From: Paulinella micropora
Taxonomy: Eukaryota > Cercozoa > Imbricatea > Euglyphida
NCBI GenBank assembly: GCA_009731375.1
Contig: BJOX01000204.1
Coordinates: forward strand, 530,006 to 567,284
DNA: 37,279 nucleotides
Reading direction: 5' to 3'
Both the position numbers and the translations under genes were made by a program. The notes beneath the pieces are model-generated. The model saw only the letters and a list, made by a program, of their open reading frames with translations. It was not told the origin of the DNA and searched no databases. Positions 10,340 through 37,279 of the stretch are shown piece after piece. Positions within the stretch are counted from its first letter, which is position 1. Each line of letters opens with the position of its first letter.

Positions 10340-10344
10340 AGAGT
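10340..10344. repeat. Target-site duplication, right copy (AGAGT)
   Basis: Identical to 937-941 and directly abuts the right LTR. Confidence 0.8.
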
Positions 10345-10914
10345 GACAGTGACACTTAGTGTTAATTATTGGTCTGGGGTGGCCCACGCCGGTGAATTTA
10401 CCCTGTGTGATTTAGCTCGCTGTTCAAAGTGGAGACTCAGGAGTCCATTACAATTTTTACGTTTGGCGGAATTCAGTTACTCTGTAAAGAGCTCTGCAAT
10501 AATTTAAAGTATTAATACCGTTTGCAATTATTGATGCTCATCTAATAGAAACACTTGCTGCCGATCCGTCATCACCCAAAACTAGCATTAATAGTGTGCG
10601 CGCCTATGAATTTGGAAACGGAAAGAGTTCGAAAATAAAACCTGAATCGTCAAAATTTTTCAGACTGTCAAAGTCGGAAATCAAACTAAGCGAGCTAGGA
10701 GCATGAAAGTTGGCATGTGCGTAGAGCAAGGCCTGAAAAATTTGCTAGCATCGTTTTTGGTTAGAGCTCAATTCGAAAAAACTTAGAAAAAAAGAAATGA
10801 AGAAAAGTAAATGGCATGTAAAAAAAAAAGTAATATAAAATATGAACTTGTGTGGTTTGGGTAGTTCATCCAATCGATAGCCCAAGGAAGCAAGAAAGAA
10901 GAAAGAAGAAAGAA
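10345..10914. other. Unique noncoding spacer
   Basis: No ORF, RNA gene or repeat family recognised in this 570-bp stretch. Confidence 0.7.
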
Positions 10915-11055
10915 GCATTAGATTACATTAGATTACATTAGATTACATTACATTGCATTACATTGCATTACATTGCATTACATCACATTACATTACATTA
11001 CATTACATTACACTACATTACACTACATTACATTACATGACAAATATAATTACAT
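10915..11055. repeat. Pentanucleotide array (ATTAC)n with variants
   Basis: Starts with three ATTAGATTAC decamers. It then alternates ATTAC/ATTGC and ATTAC/ACTAC pentamers. Confidence 0.9.
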
Positions 11056-11067
11056 TGAATTACATGA

Positions 11068-11425
11068 CAAGATGAAAGAAAGAAAGAAAAAAGAAAAGAA
11101 AGAAAGAAGGAAAGAAAGAAGGAAAGAAAGCAAAAGAAGAAGAAGAAGAAGAAGAAGAAGAAGAAGAAAGAAGAAGAAGAAGAAGAAGAAGAAGGAGAAG
11201 GAGAAGGAGGAGGAGAAGGAGGAGGCGGAGGAGGAGAAGGAGGAGGAGGAGGAGAAGAAGAAGAAGAAGAAGAAGAAGAAGGAGGAGGAGGAGGAGGAGA
11301 AGAAGGAGGAGAAGAAGGAGGAGAAGGAGAAGGAGAGAAGGAGAAGGAGAGAAGGAGAAGGAGAGAAGGAGAAGGAGAAGGAGAAGAAGAAGGAGAAGGA
11401 GAAGAAGGAGAAGGAGAAGGAGAAG

Positions 11426-11457
<32 letters not shown>

Positions 11458-11909
11458 GAAGAAGAAAAAGAAGAAGAAAGAAGAAGAAGAAGAAGAAGAA
11501 GAAGAACAAGAAGAAGAAGGAGAAGAAGAAGAAGCAGAAGAAGAAGAAGAAGGAGAAGGAGAAGGAGAAGGAGGAGTAGGAGTAGGAGGAGGAGGAGGAG
11601 GAGGTGGAGAAGAAGAAGAAGAAGAAGAAGAAGAAGAAGAAGGAGAAGGAGGAGGAGGAGGAGGAAGAGGAGAAGGAGAAGGAGAAGGAGAAGGAGGAGG
11701 AGGAGGAAGGAGGAGAAGGAGGAGGAGGAGAAGAAGGAGAAGGAAAGGAGAAGGAGAAGGAGAAGAAGAAGAAGACGAAGAAGAAGAAGAAGAAGAAGAA
11801 GAAGGAGAAGAAGGAGAAGAAGGAGAAGGAGAAGGAGAAGAAGAAGGAGAAGAAGAAGAAGGAGGAGGAGGAGGAGGAGAAGGAGGAGAAAGGAGGAGGA
11901 CAAGGAGAA

Positions 11910-11957
<48 letters not shown>
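11068..11957. repeat. Polypurine (GAA/GGA)n array ending in poly(T)
   Basis: About 850 bp in which the plus strand is almost only A and G (GAA and GGA triplets, a handful of C/T interruptions). It is followed directly by at least 41 T (11917-11957) and a 10-N gap. The long open frames here are repeat artefacts. Confidence 0.95.
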
Positions 11958-11967
11958 NNNNNNNNNN

Positions 11968-12225
11968 CATTCATTTTCTCCTCTCTCTCTCCCCCCATAT
12001 TTTAAAATTTCTTCCTTTCTCATTTTCTGTCCCCGTATCATATCTAGCTTATTTTCCTTCATTTCTTTTATTTCTCCCCTCGTATACGTATTTACTTTCG
12101 TTTTCCCATTTCTGTTTCCTCAATAATTTCCAGTACTAATTATTATATTAATATTAATTTTTTAATAAGTTAGCTTCTCATAAATTAGCTCTGACGTTTC
12201 TCCCTGTACAATGTTGCTTTTATAG
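11968..12225. other. Short pyrimidine/AT-rich spacer
   Basis: No gene seen. Sequence between the gap and the second polypurine array. Confidence 0.6.
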
Positions 12226-12450
12226 AAGAAGGAGAAAAAGAAGAAGAAGAAGAAGAAGAAGAAGAAGAAGAAGGAGGAGGAGGAGGAGGAGGAGGAGACG
12301 AAGAGAAGAAGAAGAAGAAGAAGAAGAGGAAGAGGAAGAGGAAGAGGAAGAAGGAGAAGAAGAAGAAGAAGAAGAAGAAGAAGGAAGAAGAAGAAGAAGA
12401 AGAAGAAGAAGACAGTGACGAAGAAGAAAAAGAAGAAGAAGAAGAAGAAG
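12226..12450. repeat. Second polypurine (GAA/GAG)n array
   Basis: Same composition and strand as the array at 11068-11916. It ends where the LINE begins (GGGCCGGCC at 12450-12458). Confidence 0.92.
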
Positions 12451-12462
12451 GGCCGGCCAAGT

Positions 12463-13489
12463 ATGCAAGCGACGAGTGCGAACAAGCGACAAGCAAGACT
12501 AACACCAAACAAGCAAACCAACCCTGAGGTCATATCTCCCTCCAGACCACCTCACAAAATTGCCAAACATGACACTGCTGAAAAAACGAAACCAAAAAAT
12601 GACAAAACGACTGACAACAATGACGACACAATCGTAACCGCCATTGCCGTTGAAGACACATCCACCAACGCTCTCATCCAAGAGCTACTGAAACAAATGC
12701 AAGAGCTGCGAGAAAACCGTGACAGGTGAACTGACAAGTGTCAAAAAACAACTCCAGCAAGAACGTGAGAAAAACGCAAAAAAAAACAAAAAAAAACCGT
12801 ACGACCCATTTTCCGGTTCAAACTCCGTCAACCCAAGCCACAAACCCAGCACTGCAACCGACTCATCCTCATCATCCAGTGCACGAAATACTTCTGACAA
12901 AACATCCCATGCACAAGGACAGTGGAAAACACCACTAGATATCCCACCAGGTAGCAATTTCGAAGATGACTTCCCGCAACGTAAGTATGAAAAACCGGAA
13001 GAAATATCCCAACAAAACGAATCTCTCGACACTGCAATCATTACCAGCATACCATACCACCAAAATGAAAGCAGTAAACAAACGAAAGCGATTGTGACAG
13101 CTTTATTGAAGAAGAACATCGAATTCAAGGACGATGACTTCACTTGCAGAAGACTGATCAATAAGAACACGCAATACAAACCACGCACTGCAAAGAACGG
13201 CAAACCAATATGGCCCGTGATCAGAGTTCAATTCAAGACTAACAAGATGAAGAACGAATTCGTGAAATACGACAGAGAAGCATCTGCCAAACACGAAGAC
13301 ATCCCCACATGTGCCTCACACCTGTCTGAATACAAAGGCGACAACACATATGGCATCTTCATAAACGAGAGCTTGTCACCTGCAACAAAACAATTGTTTG
13401 CAATGACCCGTGAACTTGCAAGAAACAATCGCAACTTCATTTCCGGATGCTGGACATTCAATTTAATGTTTGTGTACGTGCCAAAGTGA
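12463..13489 (+). pseudogene. LINE ORF1 protein (nucleic-acid chaperone-like), one frameshift
   Basis: Start chosen at ATG 12463 (MQATSANKRQARLTP), the first ATG outside the GAA repeat. The first part (12463-12729) is basic, then forms a coiled-coil start (ALIQELLKQMQELREN). One extra base near 12715 shifts the frame, and the coil continues as ELTSVKKQLQQEREKNAKK. After a Ser-rich linker, residues encoded at about 13195-13489 (PIWPVIRVQFKTNKMKNEF, then YGIFINESLSPATKQLF and SGCWTFNLMFVYVPK) resemble the FP25/Baculo_FP-like C-terminal domain often found in ORF1 of CR1-type and related LINEs. It would coat the element RNA. The domain call is by pattern only. Confidence 0.7.
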
Positions 13490-13667
13490 CTGGTAAGGTA
13501 TACAAAATGAAGAAATCCACGCAATACGAATTTCTCAAACGAATATTCGAGAAGTCCCGGGAAGAAAACTCATCCTCCTCTCCAGATCAAACTCACAGAT
13601 CCAAGGCCTCCCAATCCTCCAGCTCAAGTTCACAGCCTGCTGCCGCTGAGGCAGTCGCAAAGAGCTC

Positions 13668-16580
13668 ATGAGCTCCGAATCGAAGCGAACCGATGCCCCA
13701 CTTGACCGAATAGTACATCCTAACCTCACGCCCCTTCTCCCTAAGGCTACTAAATCTTTTTCTATATATCACACAAACATAAGAGGTTTGACCAATAATC
13801 ATGAAATTCTATTAAAACACATGCACAAGATACCAATCATACCTGACATCATATCACTGACCGAAACCAAACTCTACCCAGACACAAACCATACATCATT
13901 TCCAATCCCAACATACATATCACACCATACACCTGATGTATCTGTCTACTATAAAAACAGCATGCACTTCACAATCCACAACAGCAAACTTTCAAAAGCA
14001 TCCACCACGACAATGCAAATCCACAGCACTCACCTCCTTAACAACCCTATACACACCATCCTACACGTATACAAACGACCATCATCACAAACAGGTGATC
14101 CAGAATTCTTCCCTGCACTACAGAACTACATGGACACCATTATGTCAACCTCACCACACACCACCATTACAATTGTTGGTGATCTAAACATAGACCTACT
14201 ACGCCCAACCCATGCCACCTGTGAATTCCTTGTTATCAACAACCTGTACACAACAATAACCAAACCCACGAGAGTTGACTCATTCTGGGATAGCAAAAAG
14301 CTACTTGACACAATTCTCACAACTATATGCACAGATGTCACTGCTGACACACTGCCGGTGCTAATCACTGACCACCACCCCATATATGCTGTATTCCATA
14401 CGCCTATCGTACGCAAGAAAAACACTAAAAAACTAAGTAATAAAAGATATGAAGACAAAAAGGAAAGAATACTAAACGAAATAAAGGCAGAACTAGAGCA
14501 AAAAGTAGACACTGAACTTAACAAAACAACACCTAATGCCTACTTTAACATAATACAAAAAACAATTAAGAATGTAATTGAAAAATACGAAAAATCTGAT
14601 AAAAAAAGAAAATGGAAGCCGTGGTGTAGCAAAGAAATAAGAAAAATGATTGGGAAACAAAGAGAACTATACGAAAGGAAGATTGCTAAGCCTACTGACT
14701 ATAACAAAAGCAGATATAGAGCACACAGAAATAAGACTAATAGAGAAATAAAAAGAACAAAAAAAGAATATTTGACGAAGTTGATGGAGGACCTAAAGCA
14801 CGATTCAAAGAAGAGAATGAATGCGTTCAGAATGCTTATCCCTCAAATGCAAGCTAGTAAAACATCACCTACAAGACTCTGCGTAGATGGACAGGTGTAC
14901 ACACATCGCGAACGTCCCCAACAGGCACTACACGTCGGTAGGAGCCAAGGTAAGCGCTCAAATCCCCCAAGAAGAAAAAGAACAAAAAGAAGAACAAAAA
15001 GAGCATAAACAAACACAGCACCGCATCTTCAGACAAGAATATATAACTACACAGGAAGTAACTAAAACACTTAAGCATATTGATAGAAATAAATCCGAAG
15101 ACATAAACAAAATAAAACTGCAATAATACAAGATTTAAGCTCATATATTGCACCGATCCTAAGCAAACTTTTCAATAAATCAGTAGAAAGAAATGAGTAC
15201 CCTGACGTGCTAAAAATAACAAAAGTAATAGAAATTTATAAAGCTAAAGATAGAACACTGCCAGAGAATTATAGACCTATATCCCTGCCCATTATCGCGA
15301 AAGTTTTTGATACTATCATCAACCGACAACTCATGGACCACCTGAACCGATATGATATCCTTTCACGCACTCAATATGCTTTCCGCCCACATTCCAATAC
15401 CACCATCTGCGCCCAAACAATCCTCAACCACATCCACTCACAAAAAGGCCCAGGCAAATACGTACTAGCACTCTTTGTCGATTTGTCTAAAGCATATGAT
15501 ACCATTGACCATGCAAAACTCATTCACAAACTACAACATGAATTCAACTTTAGCGATAATACCATTGCCTTCTTCAATCCTACCTGACCAGACGATTCCA
15601 AACTGTGTTCACCCAACACGCCCGCTCATACCCCCGCCTGATCACGCACGGTATACCACAAGGCAGCACCCTTTCCACAACACTCTTTATCCTCTATATC
15701 AACAGCATCCTCCTATCACTTACACATGGAACAGTCTTTGCCTACGCTGATGATACCACACTCATAATTGCAGCATCTAACAAAGAGCAACTACAAGAGC
15801 ATGCACAAACCGACACAACCAACCTTGTACTTTCCTTTCATTGACATAATCTTGTACCTAACCCCACTAAGACAACATACACGATCTTTCACAAGTTTGG
15901 ACAGGACGTAAAGCTGCAGCTGGCGACCGGCGAGACAAACTCGAACATGAGAAACAGGTCAAACTACTAGGTACAACTGTCCAAAGCAACTTTTCTTTCA
16001 GAAAACATGTCCAAACAATTGCCGTCCGCCTACAACCATTTGTACAAATGTTTCGACATGTTAACCAGCTACTACCCACTCATATTCTTGTCCAACTATA
16101 CTATAGCCACGTCTACTCCCTCCTAACATATAATATATCTGTCTGGGGATCTGACACCCCAAACACCATCTACCCTCTCATCATCATGCTAAAAAAGATA
16201 ATACGCCTCATAAGCCTAGCATCACCAAGAGCACCTACCGCACCCTTATTTGCTAAACTTAGACTTCTAACTATACCTAATGTATATAAATATCGTGTAT
16301 GTATGGAGACACATTCAGACATCTATCCTACTTTCACAACATTCCGCCCCCTCCACTATAACAATTTCAAACCAATCACTGCCGTACATAGTCACAATAC
16401 AAGACGTTCAAAAAAACAACTACTATACCGTGACTCAAATAGTGCTTACTATAGCAGTATTGCTGAGACTGTGTTTAGGAAGCTGCTACCGAAAGCGCTC
16501 CAAAGAATCAAGGAAAAGGCAGAGTTCAATGCGCACTCCTGGACTATCTACTCTGCGAGCAGCAGAATGAATCTTAGCTT
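13668..16580 (+). pseudogene. LINE ORF2: endonuclease and reverse transcriptase, multiple frameshifts
   Basis: ATG 13668. The endonuclease (13668 to about 14420) shows HTNIRGL, SLTETKL, VYKRPSS, VGDLNIDLL, LLDTILTT and ITDHHPI, the successive conserved motifs of APE-type LINE nucleases. The frame shifts near 14905 and again near 15120. Reverse transcriptase follows: LPENYRPISLPIIAKVFDTI, FVDLSKAYDTIDHAKL (motif A), then after a shift near 15585 GIPQGSTLSTTLF (motif B) and AYADDTTLI (catalytic YADD). An in-frame TGA at 15843 and a shift near 15950 precede the C-terminal segment KLLGTTVQSNFSFRKHV, LYYSHVYSLLTYNISVWG and a trailing basic region. It would nick target DNA and prime reverse transcription. 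No native stop is visible before the (CT)n. Confidence 0.92.
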
Positions 16581-16618
<38 letters not shown>

Positions 16619-16648
16619 TTCCCCCCCTTCTCTCTCTTTTCTATCCCC

Positions 16649-16721
<73 letters not shown>
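16581..16721. repeat. (CT)n and poly(T) tract at the LINE 3' end
   Basis: CT dinucleotides with C and T runs, then 40 T (16682-16721). Confidence 0.9.
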
Positions 16722-17151
16722 CTTTCCCAAACCAAACTAATGAAATATTAACTGAAGGGCACAGTTAACATTCCATGCTAGTTTGGAACCATCTCTGACA
16801 TCTTCTATTTCTACTTTCTTTTTTCAACCAAACTAATATTAACTGAAGGGCACAGTTAGCGTTTCATTCTAGNNNNNNNNNNTTTTTTTTTTTTTTTTTT
16901 TTTTTTTTTCTTTCCGAAACCAAACTAATGAAATAGTAACTGAAGGGCACAGTTAACATTACATTCTAGTTTGGAACATCATTTCCGACATATTTTAATT
17001 CTTCTTTCTTTTCTCAACCAAATTCATGAAATATTAACTGAAGGGCACAGTTAACGTTTCATCCTAGTTTGGATCTTTCCCTCTTTCTTTCTTAAACTAA
17101 ATTATTGAAATATTAACTGAAGTGCACAGTTAACATTTCATTCTAATTTGG
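16722..17151. repeat. Tandem array of five 55-bp hairpins
   Basis: Copies at 16732-16786, 16828-16872 (cut by a gap), 16920-16974, 17018-17072 and 17094-17151. Each copy is itself an imperfect palindrome: CCAAACTAATGAAATATTAA-CTG, loop AAGGGCA, then CAGTTAACATTTCATTCTAG-TTTGG. Arms are about 24 nt. Spacers are pyrimidine-rich (TCTTTC-type). Two copies are preceded by long T runs, so the unit may be poly(T) plus hairpin. No coding potential. The family is not recognised. Confidence 0.85.
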
Positions 17152-17202
17152 ATCTTCTTCCCTAACTCTCCGACCATATACACATATAGTAACCGTACGA
17201 TA

Positions 17203-17269
<67 letters not shown>
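17203..17269. repeat. (ATT)n microsatellite before SINE copy 1
   Basis: Uninterrupted ATT trinucleotides directly adjoining the SINE head. Confidence 0.95.
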
Positions 17270-17499
17270 GACACCGTGATAGCCCAGTGGTCAAGTTCTA
17301 CCATCTGGGCCCTGTCGCCAGTTCGATTCCCGTCGGTGCCACCAGTATTTTCATTGAACATACCGGTCCGTCTGGAAGTGTTGGAACTGCCCTTGCGGGG
17401 GTGTCATTAGAGCCTATCGTCAATTCTTCGTACTCCCCTCACGGGTGAGACGATGGAGGCGCATGTGCAGAAATGCATCAGCCATTGACAGAGAAGCAC
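17270..17499 (+). mobile_element. tRNA-derived SINE, copy 1
   Basis: 230 bp. The head (17270-17344) is tRNA-like: GACACCG and CGGTGCC can pair as an acceptor stem (6 of 7) and are followed by ACCA. A Pol III A box TAGCCCAGTGG (17280-17290) and a B box GTTCGATTCC (17321-17330) lie at the normal spacing. Three extra bases between the acceptor and the A box, and a poor T stem, argue against a functional tRNA. The body (CCAGTATTTTCATTGAACAT... CTCACGGGTGAGACGATGG) ends ATCAGCCATTGACAGAGAAG-CAC followed by (ATT)n. Near-identical copies at 17681 and 32223 show a dispersed family. Confidence 0.85.
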
Positions 17500-17562
<63 letters not shown>

Positions 17563-17633
17563 CATTATTATCACTATTACTATTACTATTACTATTACTA
17601 TTACTATTAACTATAGTTTTACTATTATTATTA

Positions 17634-17680
<47 letters not shown>
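17500..17680. repeat. (ATT)n with (ACT)n-type variants, SINE tail
   Basis: Trinucleotide array following SINE copy 1, with an ATTACT block at about 17568-17610. Confidence 0.9.
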
Positions 17681-17748
17681 GGACACCGTGATAGCCCAGT
17701 GGTCAAGTTCTACCATCTGGGCCCTGTCGCCAGTTCGATTCCCGTCGG
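17681..17748 (+). mobile_element. tRNA-derived SINE, copy 2 (5' part, cut by gap)
   Basis: Identical head to copy 1 (A and B boxes present) plus one extra leading G. It is truncated by the 220-N gap 17749-17968. Confidence 0.85.
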
Positions 17749-17968
17749 NNNNNNNNNNNNNNNNNNNNNNNNNNNNNNNNNNNNNNNNNNNNNNNNNNNN
17801 NNNNNNNNNNNNNNNNNNNNNNNNNNNNNNNNNNNNNNNNNNNNNNNNNNNNNNNNNNNNNNNNNNNNNNNNNNNNNNNNNNNNNNNNNNNNNNNNNNNN
17901 NNNNNNNNNNNNNNNNNNNNNNNNNNNNNNNNNNNNNNNNNNNNNNNNNNNNNNNNNNNNNNNNNNNN

Positions 17969-18066
17969 AGGGAGTACATAGGCCATCGGTCCTTTCCATG
18001 GGCTGATTGGTATAAAGCTCCTAGAGTAATGTTCTATGCCGTCACTTCCTTTATTCCACCGATTGG
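17969..18066 (+). mobile_element. SINE-related repeat B, copy 1 (cut by gap)
   Basis: 98 bp identical to 18299-18396 (GGGAGTACATAGGCCATCGG...). It is bounded by N gaps on both sides (17749-17968 and 18067-18173), so the full unit is not visible. Confidence 0.75.
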
Positions 18067-18173
18067 NNNNNNNNNNNNNNNNNNNNNNNNNNNNNNNNNN
18101 NNNNNNNNNNNNNNNNNNNNNNNNNNNNNNNNNNNNNNNNNNNNNNNNNNNNNNNNNNNNNNNNNNNNNNNNN

Positions 18174-18201
18174 CCTTTACTACTACTACTATTACTACTA
18201 C

Positions 18202-18298
<97 letters not shown>
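18174..18298. repeat. (ACT)n/(ATT)n array
   Basis: Trinucleotide array between the gap and repeat B copy 2. Confidence 0.95.
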
Positions 18299-18299
<1 letters not shown>

Positions 18300-18471
18300 G
18301 GGAGTACATAGGCCATCGGTCCTTTCCATGGGCTGATTGGTATAAAGCTCCTAGAGTAATGTTCTATGCCGTCACTTCCTTTATTCCACCGATTGGTGTG
18401 GAGACTTTCCTTATGGAATGGAGGACTGGATGCACATGGCCTTTTGGCTCAGCAATTGGCAGGAGATACAC
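18299..18471 (+). mobile_element. SINE-related repeat B, copy 2
   Basis: 173 bp between ATT arrays. Its 3' end (ATGGAGG...CTCAGCAATTGGCAGGAGATACAC then ATT repeats) matches the 3' end of the tRNA-derived SINE (ATGGAGG...ATCAGCCATTGACAGAGAAGCAC then ATT). This suggests a second family sharing the same tail. No A or B box was found. Confidence 0.65.

Positions 18472-18526
<55 letters not shown>
18472..18526. repeat. (ATT)n tail of repeat B
   Basis: ATT array directly after the repeat B 3' end. Confidence 0.9.
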
Positions 18527-18528
<2 letters not shown>

Positions 18529-19030
18529 TTTAATATATTAACGCTACTTAATAAGATTAATAATATAAGGGTCACCGTCTTAGTTAAATCAATGGCCTTC
18601 GGGCTAACGATTTGTATGATGACCAAAGGTCACTTGTGAAAGTAACTTCATTAAATCAAAGGGAAAGGCAAAGAAATTCATCGTCCTGAAAAAAACAGAA
18701 AAGGAAGACAATGTCTGCCTTTCAGACGATTCATATCATGGTTGTTTGTTTTGACAGGATTGAAATAAAATCGAATGTATTGGTAGGATGTATATAATGC
18801 GTTTTTGACAACGTGACATGTTCGTATAAGTACTCGTATAGTGGGTTAGTTAGTAGATACTTTAGTTACCTGCCCTGTCAGTCTTCGTCTGCAAGCAAAT
18901 TCAGCCCTATCAATGCAAAAAAGATTCCGTTTTGTATTGTGCGGGCCTGCCAGTTGTCCTGTTTTGTTACTCTCTTTCCAGTTTCGCTGTTCCCCACCCT
19001 AAGAACACTACAAAGAAGCTCAGATCGTTT
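18527..19030 (+). promoter_or_regulatory. Upstream and 5' leader region of the spliced gene
   Basis: About 500 bp of unique AT-rich sequence before the first ATG of exon 1. No clear TATA or initiator was identified. TTACTCTCTTTCCAG at 18967-18981 looks like a splice acceptor, so the leader may contain an intron ending at 18981. The frame is open upstream to a non-ATG codon, but no ATG is in frame before 19031. Confidence 0.45.
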
Positions 19031-37230
<18,200 letters not shown>

Positions 37231-37279
37231 GTATGCATGAGAGAGAGAGAGAGAGAGAGGAGAGGGGGGGGGGGGGGGG
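37231..37279 (+). repeat. Start of the next intron: (GA)n then poly(G)
   Basis: GTATGCATGAGAGAG... followed by at least 15 G at the window edge. The homopolymer probably marks a contig end. Confidence 0.7.

Larger units (their letters stand above)
12451..16721 (+). mobile_element. Non-LTR retrotransposon (APE-type LINE), decayed
   Basis: Two-ORF LINE. ORF1 has a coiled coil and an RNA-binding-like C-terminus. ORF2 has an apurinic-type endonuclease, a reverse transcriptase and the C-terminal region typical of the CR1/L2/Jockey group. The 5' edge follows a GAA array. The 3' end runs into (CT)n (from 16581) and a T run (16682-16721) rather than a clear poly(A). No target duplication was identified. 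Several frameshifts make this copy inactive as assembled. Confidence 0.9.

Noticed and set aside
10973-12533. Very long open frames of poly-Lys/Glu, poly-Leu or poly-Ser on both strands
   Set aside because: They are translations of GAA/GGA and homopolymer repeats in all frames, with no start context or sequence complexity.
15830-15860. TGA in the LINE near a position where Trp is common, and two TGA codons in the copia RT, suggesting UGA = Trp
   Set aside because: The alignment of the LINE site is uncertain, the copia site is not a Trp position, and both elements also carry frameshifts. Ordinary decay explains them.
17270-17344. A functional tRNA gene
   Set aside because: Extra bases between acceptor and D arm, poor T-stem pairing, one acceptor mismatch and multiple copies with a common non-tRNA body indicate a SINE.
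18615-18635. TGACC-AAA-GGTCA inverted repeat as a nuclear-receptor-type response element
   Set aside because: A single short match in AT-rich DNA, and no reason to expect such receptors in this organism.
18932-19030. Extending exon 1 upstream to 18932
   Set aside because: That position is TTG, not ATG. The segment holds an acceptor-like CAG at 18979-18981 and is more likely leader or intron end.

Overview
The window is eukaryotic nuclear DNA dominated by simple-sequence repeats. It carries two decayed retrotransposons, a tRNA-derived SINE family and one spliced protein gene. It is not prokaryotic: there are GT-AG introns, a Ty1/copia LTR element, an APE-type LINE and Pol III-type SINE boxes. 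A repeat-choked genome with copia elements whose Gag has CCCH zinc fingers makes me think of a chromerid or dinoflagellate-like alveolate alga. That is a guess, and the sequence alone does not settle it. Thirteen runs of N mark assembly gaps, mostly inside repeats.

Layout, left part. 1-317: a foldback (MITE-like) palindrome. 318-941: AT-rich spacer with (AT)n and (GA)n. 942-10339 on the minus strand: a full-length Ty1/copia retrotransposon with two LTRs, a 5-bp target duplication, a primer binding site, a polypurine tract, and a gag-pol frame broken by several frameshifts and stops. 10345-12450: noncoding spacer, a pentanucleotide array and two long polypurine arrays. 12463-16580 on the plus strand: a decayed non-LTR retrotransposon (ORF1, endonuclease, reverse transcriptase, C-terminal domain). 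16682-17151: a tandem array of five 55-bp hairpins. 17203-18526: copies of a tRNA-derived SINE and a relative, embedded in (ATT)n.

Layout, right part. From 19031 to the right edge I read one plus-strand gene. A 403-codon first exon with a signal-peptide-like start ends at a GT donor at 20240/20241. Small unique-sequence islands of 39-75 bp follow. Each is bounded by AG and GT and most join in phase, giving one continuous hydrophilic, helix-rich protein. Everything between them (introns of 0.6-4.8 kb) is almost pure microsatellite: (ACT)n, (CATA)n, (CTAT)n, (GTAT)n, (CCTA)n, (ATATT)n, (CT)n and (GATAA)n. The function of the protein is not recognised.

The most unusual signal concerns how these introns are built. 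Truncated copies of exon edges are scattered through them. Most copies of an exon's 5' edge, with its splice acceptor, lie upstream of that exon (16 copies for exon 5, three for exon 6, one for exon 8, three for exon 10). Copies of the 3' edge, with its donor, lie downstream (one for exon 5, five or six for exon 6). This looks like introns growing by repeated local duplication of microsatellite plus exon edge, leaving arrays of potential decoy splice sites around the real exons. RNA evidence would be needed to confirm the gene model and show what the copies do.
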